Translations under genes and position numbers: made by a program
Notes under the pieces: model-generated
The model's input: only the letters and a program-made list of their open reading frames with translations
Told to the model about the DNA's origin: nothing
The model's database searches: none
Assembly: GCF_001039355.2 (NCBI RefSeq)
Contig: NW_019774558.1
Span: 305,400 to 369,399 of the forward strand
Direction of reading: 5' to 3'
DNA length: 64,000 nt
DNA from: Lingula anatina
Taxonomy: Eukaryota > Brachiopoda > Lingulata > Lingulida > Lingulidae
Shown: piece after piece, positions 28,779 through 41,125 of the stretch
Layout: each line of letters starts with the position of its first letter
How positions within the stretch are numbered: position 1 is the first letter of the stretch

Positions 28779-29462
28779 TATTGAAGTGTTCCCTAGTGTG
28801 GTATTTTTTTACTCTCCTTTTTTTTTTTTTTTTTTTTGAAATGTTACATAAGACCCACAATTCCGCTTTAGATTTACACAAACAGAATGTCTTACTTGTC
28901 TAATGACTTTCTTCCATCTTCAAAGAGAAGCCAGGAAAAGATATCATCACTTTGACTGCCCAGTGTAAATTGCAGAATTCCTCAGTCTTCTTAAACTTGG
29001 TTGTTTATATCCAGTTGCTAAATTATTGCTTAATGATCCAAGACATGCAGTATCAGTTCATCCCAATCACAAATATGTATTTAAAAGAAAAAAAATGAAT
29101 CAACAATAATAGTTTACAATGAATTGGCTTCCTTTGTTGTCCACCACTTTTATATGCCGTTTCATGACAGTTCTGTCTTTAGGCGCTGAATTTGCTCCTT
29201 TTTAGCAAAATAACAGTAATAATAATAATGTTTTCCTTTAACAAAAGCAATTTTCCTCTTTTTTTTTTCCAAAAAAATAATATTTTCCTTCTAGAGAATC
29301 ATCCATAGGATTGACACCAGTTATTGATGATAATCCCTCCAATCCATGATTACAGTGTTGCTACTGCTCATAGCACCACGCTCATTTAAAAACTGAGAGC
29401 AGCGCTGTTGAGACAAAAGGCTTTTGTGGCTCTGTCCTGTTTCTGCTGCCAGTGTCTGTGGC
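28779..29462. other. Upstream region of the receptor gene
   Basis: Contains a T-rich tract (28819-28837) and AT-rich sequence. It probably includes the 5' untranslated region and possibly the promoter of the minus-strand receptor gene. I cannot place a transcription start or an upstream exon. Confidence 0.4.
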
Positions 29463-29528
29463 TCAGTTCTCAAGGGTTGCCAGGGATTGCTTTGTCTTCA
29501 TGCCATGCCTGGTCAAATGAGCCTGAAC
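29463..29528 (-). CDS. Candidate C-terminal exon, unknown protein
   Basis: An acceptor (ATTGTTACAG) is followed in phase 0 by 21 codons and TGA: VQAHLTRHGMKTKQSLATLE then N. Codon choice looks coding, but a frame this short can be open by chance. It could be the last exon of a minus-strand gene that includes the candidates at 31921, 34912 and 54727. The phase left by the 31921 exon does not fit directly. Confidence 0.3.
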   Translation of the reverse strand, partial: VQAHLTRHGMKTKQSLATLEN

Positions 29529-29539
29529 CTGTAACAATG

Positions 29540-31900
29540 AAACATGCAAACATTAATCAATGTTGACAGGTTGGTTTCGAGAGGTTTGTTTACTAGCTGG
29601 GATTGGTGCTTTTCTGGATGATTTTCAAAATTGTCTGTTTGATTTTGATGGTGTGGATGTTTTAATGGATGTAAATTAAATTCTTTAAAACTCATCTCAG
29701 TATAATAATAAAACATGACAACTGAGTTTATATAATTCTTAATAACAATAGTAAAAATAAGCTACATTATAACTTAACTTGTCAGTGTTTTCTAAAATTC
29801 ATTGTTTGTAAATGCTCAATGTGATAAAAGTCAAATTCATCATTGTACTGTTAAAATTATGAGATGCATTAAAATATGGCATGTTACTTAATATGTGGCC
29901 GTCATCTTTAGAGAGAGATGAATATTTTAGACACTGAAATTTTTTTTTAGAAATATGAAATATTTCAACTGTTGACAAGCATTGTCAGAATAGTGTAATT
30001 CAAAATTTCAGCACACTAGAACATTTTAGATTTTAAGTTACCAAAATATTAACAAGAATTAAATTTTCTTATGATTTAAAAAAAATACATGATAAATGCA
30101 ATTAAACGTCTACATGGAATTTGCCTGATTTCAGGATTTTCTTTCTTCATTTTAATCTGCTTTTTTTTCACATCATCTAAATGTGATGAGAATTTTCAGG
30201 ATTTTTCAGTTTTTACAACTTTCACCAATGCATCTTTTACCAGGAAAAAACAACTTAACCATTTTAGTTCAAACAAAGTATGCTGATGGCAATGTAGTCT
30301 TCTAAAAGACTTAGACTAGACTAGATAAGCTAGGATGCTGTTATATGCCCCCTTTATTTCACCTAAACACTTTGTCACTTGATGAAGGCTCTTCATTAGC
30401 AACTTTTCAAAAGCCCATTTGAGAGAAAATGTAGAAATATAGAAAAGTGCGGGGGGGGGGGGGGGGTCTTTTCTTCTTTTTTTTTCACTTTTTTAATGTA
30501 TAAAAATATTCCAGAGACTTTTTGGCCAAGTGGCCAAGTGTATCTCTAGATCTCCACTTGTTAGAATTCTAGGGATTTTGCTCAAAATTGCATGCTTCCT
30601 GAAATTGTTTCAATAGATAAATGTAACCGTTTCAGTAGAATTCTGGAGCCTTTGCTAGAAAATGACTACTACGGACTATGCCTAAGGGGTTGGAATTTCT
30701 GGGAATAGATCTTTACAGCATGGAATACAATCAGTTTTAATTACAACAGGGTAGGACAGTTAGTGCAAAAACAAGATAATATGGTCCTTGAAGTCTCGGG
30801 TCTGATGATGCTAAACTTTGATTGGCTTTCCTCAGGGGATCATGGGATAGCAAAATGGAGAGCTAGAGGGACGCGGAGAGAAGAGTCGTGTATTCTAAAG
30901 GGCAAAACACTGCAGCGAATTGATCAAATCTTCCTTATCATATTCCGCTTAAGATATAGATAGGATTATTGCAATGTCTCCTTAATTATATTGATATTAA
31001 TTTAGATTCCGTCTTGGATAAAGCCATTATTAGATTGATTTCGTATTTTATAGATATCAGTTTAGATATGGATCATCAGGATTGTTGATGTGATAGGCGA
31101 TGTTGCAATTGTTCGTTTTCGATAAAGGTGATGATATGGATGTTGGCGTAATGAGAATTGGTTCAGTGACCATGTCATTGCAGGCATACTAGCTAGTACT
31201 TTCAAATTTTTTTTTGGACATTACTTGATATTACTAGAAATCAATGCAATCTATCTGATGTTTACAATAAAAAAAGTTATAAACGGGCAAAAGGGGTTTT
31301 TTTTTTAGGTTAGAAACCCCACTGATACAACCTGTGGTATTGGTCGCTGGTTTGAGACAGAGGCCTGAGAATCATCCAATACAGCCCATCCAACTTAATG
31401 TAACTTGGCTGATTTTGTGGGATTTGGAGGAGAGCACTGTATAATAATGGCAGTAGTAATGGTGGCGTGAGAGGAATAGTAGTCCGTTAGGAATCTTACT
31501 CCGCTTTCCATTACTTTGTACAGGTGAAAGTATATATACTAAGCCCGATACTTTAACTAACCCTGATCTGTACTGATAATATCAGACCCTGTACTACCAT
31601 TCCTAGAACTACGATTCTTGTCACAGCGGACTAGCGCTACATGAATGTAGTGCATGAAAGTGACAGACAGTTTAAAAGTTTATCACTACATATCACAAGA
31701 AATAAATTAGGATATATCAAATTGATAACAGTTATTGGTATGTGAGCTAAGAGCGTGGCACTGCAATAAAATTTATGAAATGTGATCATTTTTAAAATGG
31801 AGTTTTAAAGTAAGTTAGTCTCAATAACCAAACAAAACCAACTTGAAGACTAAAAGTCTGACTTGCAAATTGAAAAAAAAATTAAAAGAGACAACAGCTT
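29540..31900. other. Non-coding stretch
   Basis: No supported exon. It contains a G-run (about 30450-30466) and AT-rich sequence. A slightly GC-richer patch lies at about 30770-30920. The open frames there do not resemble a known family. Confidence 0.4.
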
Positions 31901-31920
31901 ATTATTTTCAACCTACTCAC

Positions 31921-32035
31921 TGTAAGCAGATTCTTTTTAGCACTTCTTGAGGCTTTCTTGCAGACGCTGTTGGTAAGCCACAGTCATCGATGACTTCACT
32001 TACTATTACATCACCTTGATTCTGGCAAAATGCTA
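31921..32035 (-). CDS. Candidate internal exon, unknown protein
   Basis: On the minus strand a frame ends at a strong donor (TTACA/gtgagt). It contains ARVAFCQNQGDVIV followed by SEVIDDCGLPTASARKPQEV and LKRICL. The residue mix and codon use look like real protein. The acceptor is unclear: GATGCTAG before 32034, or GAAG further upstream, with an in-frame TGA just beyond that. If the donor is not used, the frame stops at TGA immediately after LKRICLQ. Product unknown. Confidence 0.45.
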
Positions 32036-32059
32036 CTCTAGCATCAAGTATTTTATCAT

Positions 32060-34816
32060 CAGTTTGCAAAATGCTTCAATGATCACTTCTTTAACCAGGT
32101 AGAGATATTTAATTACTAATGCCTTACGGAGACAGTCTATCTGTCTGATTTTGAAGTCTCAGACTTTGGCTCCAGAAATGATCCTTTATTCATACTTTGT
32201 CTCATTAAAGAAACGAAGCACGATGCATTTTTGTCTTTTTTGGCACCAGCAGTAGAACTACTGTCTGCCTTCTGCCTCTAAAATATTTAAACTACGTCAG
32301 CCTCAAAGCTTTAAAAGAACCCGATAACCTAGTTACAATGATTTATTTAATTGCCAGCAAAAATCAGTTCTTGTTTCCAAGGTGTGCAACAGACCAAGGG
32401 AAGCCCATGACATTATGTTGGTATTAGCTTATTTTTTAATTTGTCTCATTCTCTCAAGCATAAGCTGTTTACACCAAACAGTTTTCAATAGTTTGGTGTC
32501 TGTCATGTCAGCTTCTTCAAAGAATGAGGCTAAAGGTGTTGGAATAGCCTCTAACCCAGATGTTCCTCTACCCCCCCCCCTCCATCACCCCCTGTTGCCC
32601 ACACCCTCACCACTGGAATACAAGAAAGCAAAAATCAGAACTCTCGTTCTTAGGTATTTTGGTGGCTGTCATGTCATTGTCTTCAGGGAGTGAATCTAAA
32701 CAGGTGCTAAAGTAGCTTTTGCCTCATGATCAGTTGTAAGCCAGGATCTTAATCATATCTAATAAGATTTACCATAACATACTCATCTGTAGGTAACTAT
32801 TTTTCTGGCTATTTCAATGATATGCCCCTATATCCCTTTCATTCAAAAAGATTCCAGATTGTAGATTTTATGTTTCCTTACCTGTAAAACAACTGGTTTT
32901 AGTTCTGCCATGTTTATTTTATATCTGCTGCATTAAGCTTTACCTATGGCAATTTCTCACTTATTTCGTATCAAATAAAGAGTATTTACCCAAAATACTG
33001 TTTCACTAGTAGATCTTGAAACAATCCAGGGGTGTTATGCATCTAAGTATGTTCTTTTAAATGCAAATATAATTGTACCTTTTGAAGAAAAGAAACAGCA
33101 GAAGAAGAATTAAGGTACTGTATTTGAAATGTTGGAATCATCACCATATTAACTGAGTTTTTTTAGTATTAAACAGCTGTATTTGCTTAGGATTTGTTAA
33201 CCTTTGGGAACTCTGTCAAAACCTGTTAGGTTCTGTCTCTAATAATATTCTTGGTAAATACTGAATGCTAATTGCACTTTTCATGGTTAACCCATATGCA
33301 ACCAATTTGTCTTTTAAGTTAGCATTTGCATAGAATCATTTTAAAAGTTCTAACTTATTTGATTGGGGAAACTTCAACAGACTTTTGTAGCAATGTTACT
33401 AAGAAAGTGGTTAATTGTTTAAGTCCATGCAGGTCCTGTGGACGTGTGTGTGCATATGTTTGTGTGCATGCATGTGCATGTGTGTGTATGTGTGTGTATG
33501 TGTGTGTGTGTGTATGTGTGTGTGTATGTGTGTTAAGTGTTTGAAGGTCTGTCTGACGCATCACTTTTTTTATATATCAACTTTTGTTGTATTAACTTAA
33601 GTCAAGGATACAGGCCAGTAAAGCTTCTAAAACCTGCCAAGTTTGAAGTGGTGAAGCCATGAGCGTCAGCAGCCTTTGTTTTCGTAGCCTTTTAGTTTGT
33701 TTTTATATTTGATTGCAGCTTACTAAATCTAAAATGGCATACCTTAACGTGCAGCATCTTTTTAAAAGATTTATGTTGTAACGTAAAATTCTAAAATGGA
33801 CCTTTATTGTAGTAAATGTTTGAAGTGTAACAGCCATTTCTTGGAAAACTTTCTTGTTCATTTTATTTCAACCTTTTTTCCATTCATTTTTTTTTACTGA
33901 CAGATATAGAGATAATTAGTCCTATTTAATAAGGAAGAAATACTTCAAAAATTATATATTTCCTTTTTTTTTTTTTTTGACATGCAATTAGCTTATTTAC
34001 ACCTATCAATAATTATAAAAACACCTTCAAGGTAAAAGTTAAGCCTTCTGCAGCAGCCAAGGTTAACAAAATGACCTGTAAATTGATCAAAAATTATAGT
34101 CTAGTTCACTTTGGCTAGCTTTCTACTTTGACAAGTCTACAAAAAGTCTACTTTGGCAATAGTAGTCAAGCTTAGATTAAATAGAAAAAAGCCAAGGTTT
34201 TGGTTTAAAAGTGGACCAATATTTTGATGTTATTTTGTGAAACCAATCCTAGATCTTTTCACTTGAAGTCTTGTCTGCAGCTTTTTTCATAGATAAAAAA
34301 GAACAGCAGCAATTTTAGACAGAACTTTTGTCCACACTCCAAATTGAATGCAGAAATGTTAGTTACTCTTAACAAAAAAAGTATCATAACGTATTTTTCT
34401 TCATGTAGATATTTTATATTCGGTATGATTACACTGTAACAGATAATATTCAGATCATAGTGACAAGCTTGAGTAAATACAGGCTCTACTGTTATAAGGT
34501 GTTTTAACATCTGCTAAAATCTGTTAACCCTCACCTGTTTATATAATTAATAGCTTGTTTGGTTATAGTGCTCACTTTTTCTCGGTCACCATCATTTACA
34601 GTTTTATTTTCTTGATTAAAATGACCTTAAATAATTTAACATACATTTTAGATTATTTCGAGCATTGCACCTTTTTAAGTTAATAGTAGAATGGTTAATA
34701 TATATATAAATTATGATCTCTTTAGGGGCAAAAACTTGAGTTTTACCTTTAAGGGGAGAGATGAAGCTGAATCTGTCTCACACAACCATTTCATTTAGAT
34801 TATTGTTTTACATTCA
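32060..34816. other. Non-coding stretch with a GT microsatellite
   Basis: Contains a GT/GTAT array at about 33441-33535, a C-run near 32571-32580 and no supported exon. It is probably intron or intergenic sequence. Confidence 0.45.
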
Positions 34817-34911
34817 AGAGGATTATTTTCGAAATCGAGCTCAGAAGTCTTTTTATACATGTAACATACTGATAAAATTTCACTTTGTGTTATGTTACTA
34901 GTATACTGTAC

Positions 34912-35037
34912 CTTGTCTTTTGTTGCACACGTCTCGGTATAATTCAGTCAGCTCATCTGGAACTACTGAACCCATCTGGTGCTCGCCTGAATACTTATTA
35001 TTTAGCCAGTTTTCAAATGCATTATTCAAGGTGATGT
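34912..35037 (-). CDS. Candidate internal exon, unknown protein, conserved in both copies
   Basis: Minus-strand frame bounded by a donor (ACAAG/gtacag) and a usable acceptor (CAATCTTTCTGAAG). It reads ITLNNAFENWLNNKYSGEHQ then MGSVVPDELTELYRDVCNKR. The duplicate at 37817-37942 is base-for-base identical, while surrounding sequence has differences. This is what purifying selection on an exon would give. In-frame stop TAA upstream supports the acceptor choice. I do not recognise the protein. Confidence 0.55.
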
Positions 35038-35800
35038 CTTCAGAAAGATTGCTTTTTTATACTGCACACCAGTGAGTGACAGTTCCGATTGCATGGTAAA
35101 AGTAGATGGTGAAGTCCAGCACACACTATTAGTTACATGCTGAGCTATGTGCATTAAAACCTCTGGGATATTAATAAGGAGTGTGTGCCAATGTGTGAAA
35201 CAAGGAATGCCTGATTTTGATCCCATTTGCTCTGGTTTTGGTCAAAGTAGACTGTTTTGCTGAGCCATTGATTGCTTTAGGTCAGTAGCTCAGCATGTAG
35301 TATGCAGTGTGTGCTGTGCCTCATTGTTGGAAATAACAACAGTAAAGAATATGGATATTCACACAATCTAATCATCAAGACTCTTCATCATCATAAATTT
35401 TAGGACTGAGTATTACTTTTTAAACAGTTTATATTGAGTGACCAGATTTACTTCAATAAATAGGCATCACCTGTTGGACGTCGCATTATTAATTTATGTG
35501 TGTAATCCTACGTTCTAGTTGTGTGTGCTGGGTGCAAAAGTGTCATGTCGTTCGCTAGTCAGAAGTGCCTTTGTCTCTGCAGGATGGTGGTACATTTATC
35601 TTAGAGTTATTTTAGTATCAAATGTAATTTTTCACTATTATCTGGGACACACAACATTAACAGCTGATTCTTTATTTATTTTTAACCTGCATTTCCTTTA
35701 TTTCCTAGTTGATTTTTTTTTAATAAAAAAGGATAACGATGACTTTTAATAACCCTCACTGGGGCCAGTGCTAGACAGGCACATTACTATATATAAGATT

Positions 35801-36300
35801 TATCCTATCCTATCCTATCCTATCCTATCCTATCCTATCCTTCCCTATTCTCTTATGTCCTCTGGGTTTCCGGAAGACGGTCAGCTTTTGCAAGTTTACG
35901 TTGATGTGCATCTAATTATTTCTTTTGTAAGACAGGATGGATCAACAAAGATAATTTGGGAGACTGTCAGAAAATATCTCTGGATCCGCCCCTGATCCTA
36001 TCCTATCCTATTTTGTCATATTCTGTCTTATCCTGTTTTATTCTATCCAATCCTGTTTTACCCCTTCATATCCTACCCTTTACTACCCTGTCCTATCCTG
36101 TCCTTTTTTCCCTGTCCTATATTATCCTATACTGTCTAATTATCCTTTCTTTTCCTATCATATATTATATTCAATCCAATCCTATTCTACCCTTACTTAA
36201 TATCCTATCTATCCCTATGCTATCATATTCTGTCCAATTTTTTCTGTCCTATCCCATTCTATTCTATCCTTCCGATATGCTATTTTATTCTGTATTTATA
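35801..36300. repeat. TATCC pentanucleotide array with degenerate tail
   Basis: Eight perfect TATCC units (35801-35840) are followed by a truncated hAT-like MITE. After it comes a long degenerate tail of TATCC/TGTCC/TATTC words. Copy 2 (38705-38790) has about 17 units at the same place. Confidence 0.9.
35856..35994 (-). mobile_element. hAT-like MITE, copy 4, embedded in a TATCC array
   Basis: Shares GGAAGAC, GATGGATCAACAAAGATAAT, GACTGTCAGAAAATATCT and the terminus GGATCCGCCCCTG with the other copies. It begins about 20 bases inside the expected left end, so that terminus is missing. The TATCC repeat continues on both sides, showing insertion into, or capture by, the array. Confidence 0.7.
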
Positions 36301-37816
36301 ATATTGTAAGTATACGTAGCTATAAAAATGGTAGTAAGATTAGAAATCAGTTTGTAATCTAGCAGAGAGACTTGTCATCAGTTATAGTATGCACTCAAAG
36401 TTACAGTGATAGTTTATACAGAACAGTAGTAAATCTCAGAGTAATTTGAGTAATCATGGCGATGTATGGTGGCAGTGCCAGGGCTGTCAGTGATTTTGAT
36501 GTTATGTCATTTCCATTGTGGCATTTTGAGGGATTTATTAAAAGGCATTAAGTGCGCACTAATCCTTTACGTATGAATTGACCTAGAATATTTAGTTTTT
36601 CCCTTCATCACAAAGTTGTACACTTTCAAAAAAGATAACATAAATTAAGAAAAAAAAAAAACACTGAGGAACGTATGATCTATGCTGAGGCCTATATATC
36701 TTCTTGTTATTGTCAAAAACAAAATTTGGAAGTCTGTACCTCCATTATTGAATCATTATGTAAGGTGTGACATTTAAGGAATGACATTGGGTTCAGTTTG
36801 TTAAGTATGGTATATTTGATCACAGTTCACTTAAAATAAAACCATCAAATCACAATTCACAGTAAATAAAACTATTCATATCTCATTGAAAATATGGCGA
36901 GTCTGATGAGTTGGGAATCACAAATCACTAAATATAAAGCTTTCATTTCATGGGGGATGAAAAATAAAAAGTCGCATTCACGAGTCAGGGGAACAGCGTG
37001 CTTCACGCATTTGGGTATGAAAAAATGGCTTTCATGGGTAACAAAAATACCCATTGGGACCATCGTGTTAGATGGTGTCAGACATCAATTAGAAGTCACA
37101 TATGAAGCGTGACTGGGATGGTTATGCTGCACTACAATAACCCACTGATATCAATCTACTGGTACGTTTAGCCACATGATGTTTTGCCACAACACATTTT
37201 CCATTTCACTATTCACGGTGACATACTCCAGTGCCACAATATTCCTGCCATCAGACTTGTTGGAAATCCAAAGCATTTGTGCTGTATCTGTCTGTCGGGA
37301 TGTATTACTGATGATGATAAGCACAAATCCTGTTTACTGCAGAGGGTTTAATCTTCAGAATGTCAACACCAATTGAACAAGGAATGTTGATTTCTCCACT
37401 TGTTTACAGCATTTGAAAGATGCATTCACACGGACTAAACAATACAGGTGCAGAACCTGTATTGGTTTTAATTTAGTTTGTGTAAATTATTTCATATAAA
37501 AACATCTATTAATTGACTAAAATAGATTTTGACTAGAACCTGGTATTGGCTGCAACCAGATGTTGGCTGCACTTTGCTCACTGCTAAAATATTTGTTTGC
37601 TGAAATTGGTTGTAAGGTGCAACTGTGTTTTGACTGCAACCAAATATTTGCTACAACCAGGTACTGGCTGCTACCAGATGTTAACTACAACCAGGTACTG
37701 GATGCAACTGGTTGTTGACNATGAAGAGTATTTTTGAAATCGAGCTCAGAAGTCTTTTTATAGATGTAACATACTGATAAAATTTCACTTTGTGTTATGT
37801 TACTAGTATACTGTAC

Positions 37817-37942
37817 CTTGTCTTTTGTTGCACACGTCTCGGTATAATTCAGTCAGCTCATCTGGAACTACTGAACCCATCTGGTGCTCGCCTGAATACT
37901 TATTATTTAGCCAGTTTTCAAATGCATTATTCAAGGTGATGT
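37817..37942 (-). CDS. Second copy of the candidate exon at 34912
   Basis: Identical to 34912-35037, with the same splice signals. If block C is allelic this is the same exon and not a paralogue. Confidence 0.5.
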
Positions 37943-38805
37943 CTTCAGAAAGATTGCTTTTTTATACTGCACACCAGTGAGTGACAGTTCCGATTGCATG
38001 GTAAAAGTAGATGGTGAAGTCCAGCATACACTATTAGTTACATGCTGAACTATGTGCATTAAAACTTCTGGGATATTAATTAGGAGTGTGTGCCAATGTG
38101 TGAAACAAGGAATGCCTGATTTTGATCCCATTTGCTCTGATTTTGGTCAAAGTAGACTGTTTTGCTGAGTCATTGATTGCTTTAGGTCAGTAGCTCAGCA
38201 TGTAGTATGCAGTGTGTGCTGTGCCTCATTGTTGGAAATAACAACAGTAAAGAATATGGATATTCACACAATCTAATCATCAAGACTCTTCATCATCATA
38301 AATTTTAGGACTGAGTATTACTTTTTAAACAGTTTATATTGAGTGACCAGATTTACTTCAATAAATAGGCATCACCTGTTGGACGTCGCATTATTAATTT
38401 ATGTGTGTAATCCTACGTTCTAGTTGTGTGTGCTGGGTGCAAAAGTGTCATGTCGCTCGCTAGTCAGAAGTGCCTTTGTCTCTGCAGGATGGTGGTACAT
38501 TTATCTTAGAGTTATTTTAGTATCAAATGTAATTTTTCACTATTATCTGGAACACACAACATTAACAGCTGATTCTTTATTTATTTTTTACCTGCATTTC
38601 CTTTATTTCCTAGTTGATTTTTTTTAATAAAAAAGGATAACGATGACTTTTAATAACCCTCTCTGGGGCAAGTGCTAGACAGGCACATTACTATATATAA
38701 GATTTATCCTGTCCTATCCTATCCTATCCTATCCTATCCTATCCTATCCTATCCTATCCTATCCTATCCTATCCTATCCTATCCTATCCTTCCCTATTCT
38801 CTTAT

Positions 38806-38943
38806 GTCCTCTGGGTTTCCGGAAGACGGTCAGCTTTTGCAAGTTTACGTTGATGTGCGTCTAATTATTTCTTTTGTAAGACAGGATGGATCAACAAAGA
38901 TAATTTGGGAGACTGTCAGAAAATATCTCTGGATCCGCCCCTG
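38806..38943 (-). mobile_element. hAT-like MITE, copy 4 in the other haplotype
   Basis: Same truncated element and position as 35856-35994, flanked by a longer TATCC array. Confidence 0.7.
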
Positions 38944-40474
38944 ATCCTATCCTATCCTATTTTGTCATATTCTGTCTTATCCTATTTTATTCTATCCAAT
39001 CCTGTTTTACCCCTTCATATCCTACCCTATACTACCCTGTCCTATCCTATCCTTTTTTCCCTGTCCTATATTATCCTATACTGTCTAATTATCCTTTCTT
39101 TTCCTATCATATATTATATTCAATCCAATCCTATTCTACCCTTACTTAATATCCTATCTATCCCTATGCTATCATATTCTGTCCAATTTTTTCTGTCCTA
39201 TCCCATTCTATTCTATCCTTCCGATATGCTATTTTATTCTGTATTTATAATATTGTAGGTATACGTAGCTATAAAAATGGTAGTAAGATTAGAAATCAGT
39301 TTGTAATCTAGCAGAGAGACTTGTCATCAGTTATAGTATGCACTCAAAGTTACAGTGATAGTTTATACAGAACAGTAGTAAATCTCAGAGTAATTTGAGT
39401 AATCATGGCGATGTATGGTGGCAGTGCCAGGGCTGTCAGTGATTTTGATATTATGTCATTTCCATTGTGGCATTTTGAGGGATTTATTAAAAGGCATTAA
39501 GTGCGCACTAATCCTTTACGTATGAATTGACCTAGAAAATTTAGTTTTTCCCTTCATCACAAAGTTGTACACTTTCAAAAATGATAACATAAATTAAGAA
39601 AAAAAAAACACTGAGGAACGTATGATCTATGCTGAGGCCTATATATCTTCTTGTTATTGTCAAAAACAAAATTTGGAAGTCTGTACCTCCATTATTGAAT
39701 CATTATGTAAGGTGTGACATTTAAGGAATGACATTGGGTTCAGTTTGTTAAGTATGGTATATTTGATCACAGTTCACTTAAAATAAAACCATCAAATCAC
39801 AATTCACAGTAAATAAAACTATTCATATCTCATTGAAAATACGGCGAGTTTGGTGAGTTGGGAATCAAATATCACCAAGTATAATGCTTTCGTTTCATGG
39901 GAGATGAGAAATAAAAAGTTGCATTCACGAGTCAGGGGAACAGGGTGCTTCACGCATTTGGGAAAGAAAAAAAGGCTTTCATGGGTAACGAAAATACCCA
40001 TTGGGACCATCTTGTTAGACGGTGTCAGACATCGATAAGAAGACACATATGAAGCGTGACTGGGATGGTTATGCTGCACTACAATAACCCACTGATATCA
40101 ATCTACTGGTACGTTTAGCCACATGATGTTTTGCCACAACACATTTTCCATTTCACTATTCACGGTGACACACTCCAGTGCCACAATATTCCTGCCATCA
40201 GACTTGTTGGTAATCCAAAGCATTTGTGCTGTATCTGTCTGTCGGGATGTATTACTGATGATGATAAGCACAAATCCTGTTTACTGCAGAGGGTTTAATC
40301 TTCAGAATGTCAACACCAATTTAACAAGGAATGTTGATTTCTCCACTTGTTTACAGCATTTGAAAGATGCATTCACACGGACTAAACAATACAGGTGCAG
40401 AACCTGTATTGGTTTTAATTTAGTTTGTGTAAATTATTTCATATTAAAACATCTATTAATTGACTAAAATGGAT

Positions 40475-41125
40475 TTTGACTAGAACCTGGTATTGGCTGC
40501 AACCAGATGTTGGCTGCAATTTGCTCATGGCTAAAAATATTTCTTTGCTTAAATTGGTTGTAAGGTGCAACTGTGTTTTGACTGCAACCAAATATTTGCT
40601 ACAACCAGGTACTGGCTGCTACCAGATGTTAACTACAACCAGGTACTGAATGCAACTGGTTGTTGACTGCAGCTAGATACTGGTTGCAACCAGATGTTGA
40701 CTACAACCAGGCACTGGTTGCAACTGGTTGTTGACTGCAGCTAGATACTGGTTACAACCAGATGTTGACTACAACCAAGCACTGGCTGCTACAAAATGTT
40801 GCCTACAACCAGGTACTGGCTGCAAAAAGATGTTGCCTACAACCAGGTACTGGCTGCAAAAAGATGTTGCCTACAACCAGGTACTGGCTGCAACAAGATG
40901 TTGCCTACAACCAGGTACTGGCTGCAATAAGATGTTGACTGCAACCAGGTACTGGCTGCAATAAGATGTTGACTGCAACCAGGCACTGGGTGCAACAAGA
41001 TGTTGACTACAACCAGGCACTGGGTGCAACAAGATGTTGACTACAACCAGGCACTGGGTGCAACAAGATGTTGACTTCAACCAGGTACTGGCTGCAACTG
41101 GTTGTTGGATACAACTGAGCATTTG
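40475..41125. repeat. 34-base minisatellite
   Basis: Units of 34 bases built on ACAACCAGGTACTGGCTGCA and AAGATGTTG repeat in register over the right half. The left part is less regular. Frames across it are open on both strands and give a Tyr/Trp-Leu-Gln pattern, which I read as a repeat artefact. Block C copy 1 breaks off inside the same array at 37719. Confidence 0.9.

Larger units (their letters stand above)
34817..37719. repeat. Duplicate block C, copy 1 (probable haplotype)
   Basis: Near-identical to 37722-40667. It starts around TTTTCGAAATCGAGCTCAGA and ends inside a minisatellite at the single N at 37720. The candidate exon at 34912-35037 lies inside. The stretch 36870-37110 is clearly more divergent between copies than the rest. 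Confidence 0.9.
37722..40667. repeat. Duplicate block C, copy 2 (probable other haplotype)
   Basis: Begins right after the N at 37720 and runs into the 34-base minisatellite that continues to about 41125. The whole copy-1 layout is repeated, including the TATCC array, the MITE (38806-38943) and the candidate exon (37817-37942). Confidence 0.9.

Noticed and set aside
36872-37063. 63-residue minus-strand frame shared with 39819-40079
   Set aside because: The two copies differ by many amino-acid changes and have different starts, while flanking DNA is more similar. This is the opposite of coding constraint.
40728-41122. Open frames rich in Trp-Leu-Gln and Gln-Pro-Val on opposite strands
   Set aside because: They lie wholly inside the 34-base minisatellite, and both strands are open for the same reason.
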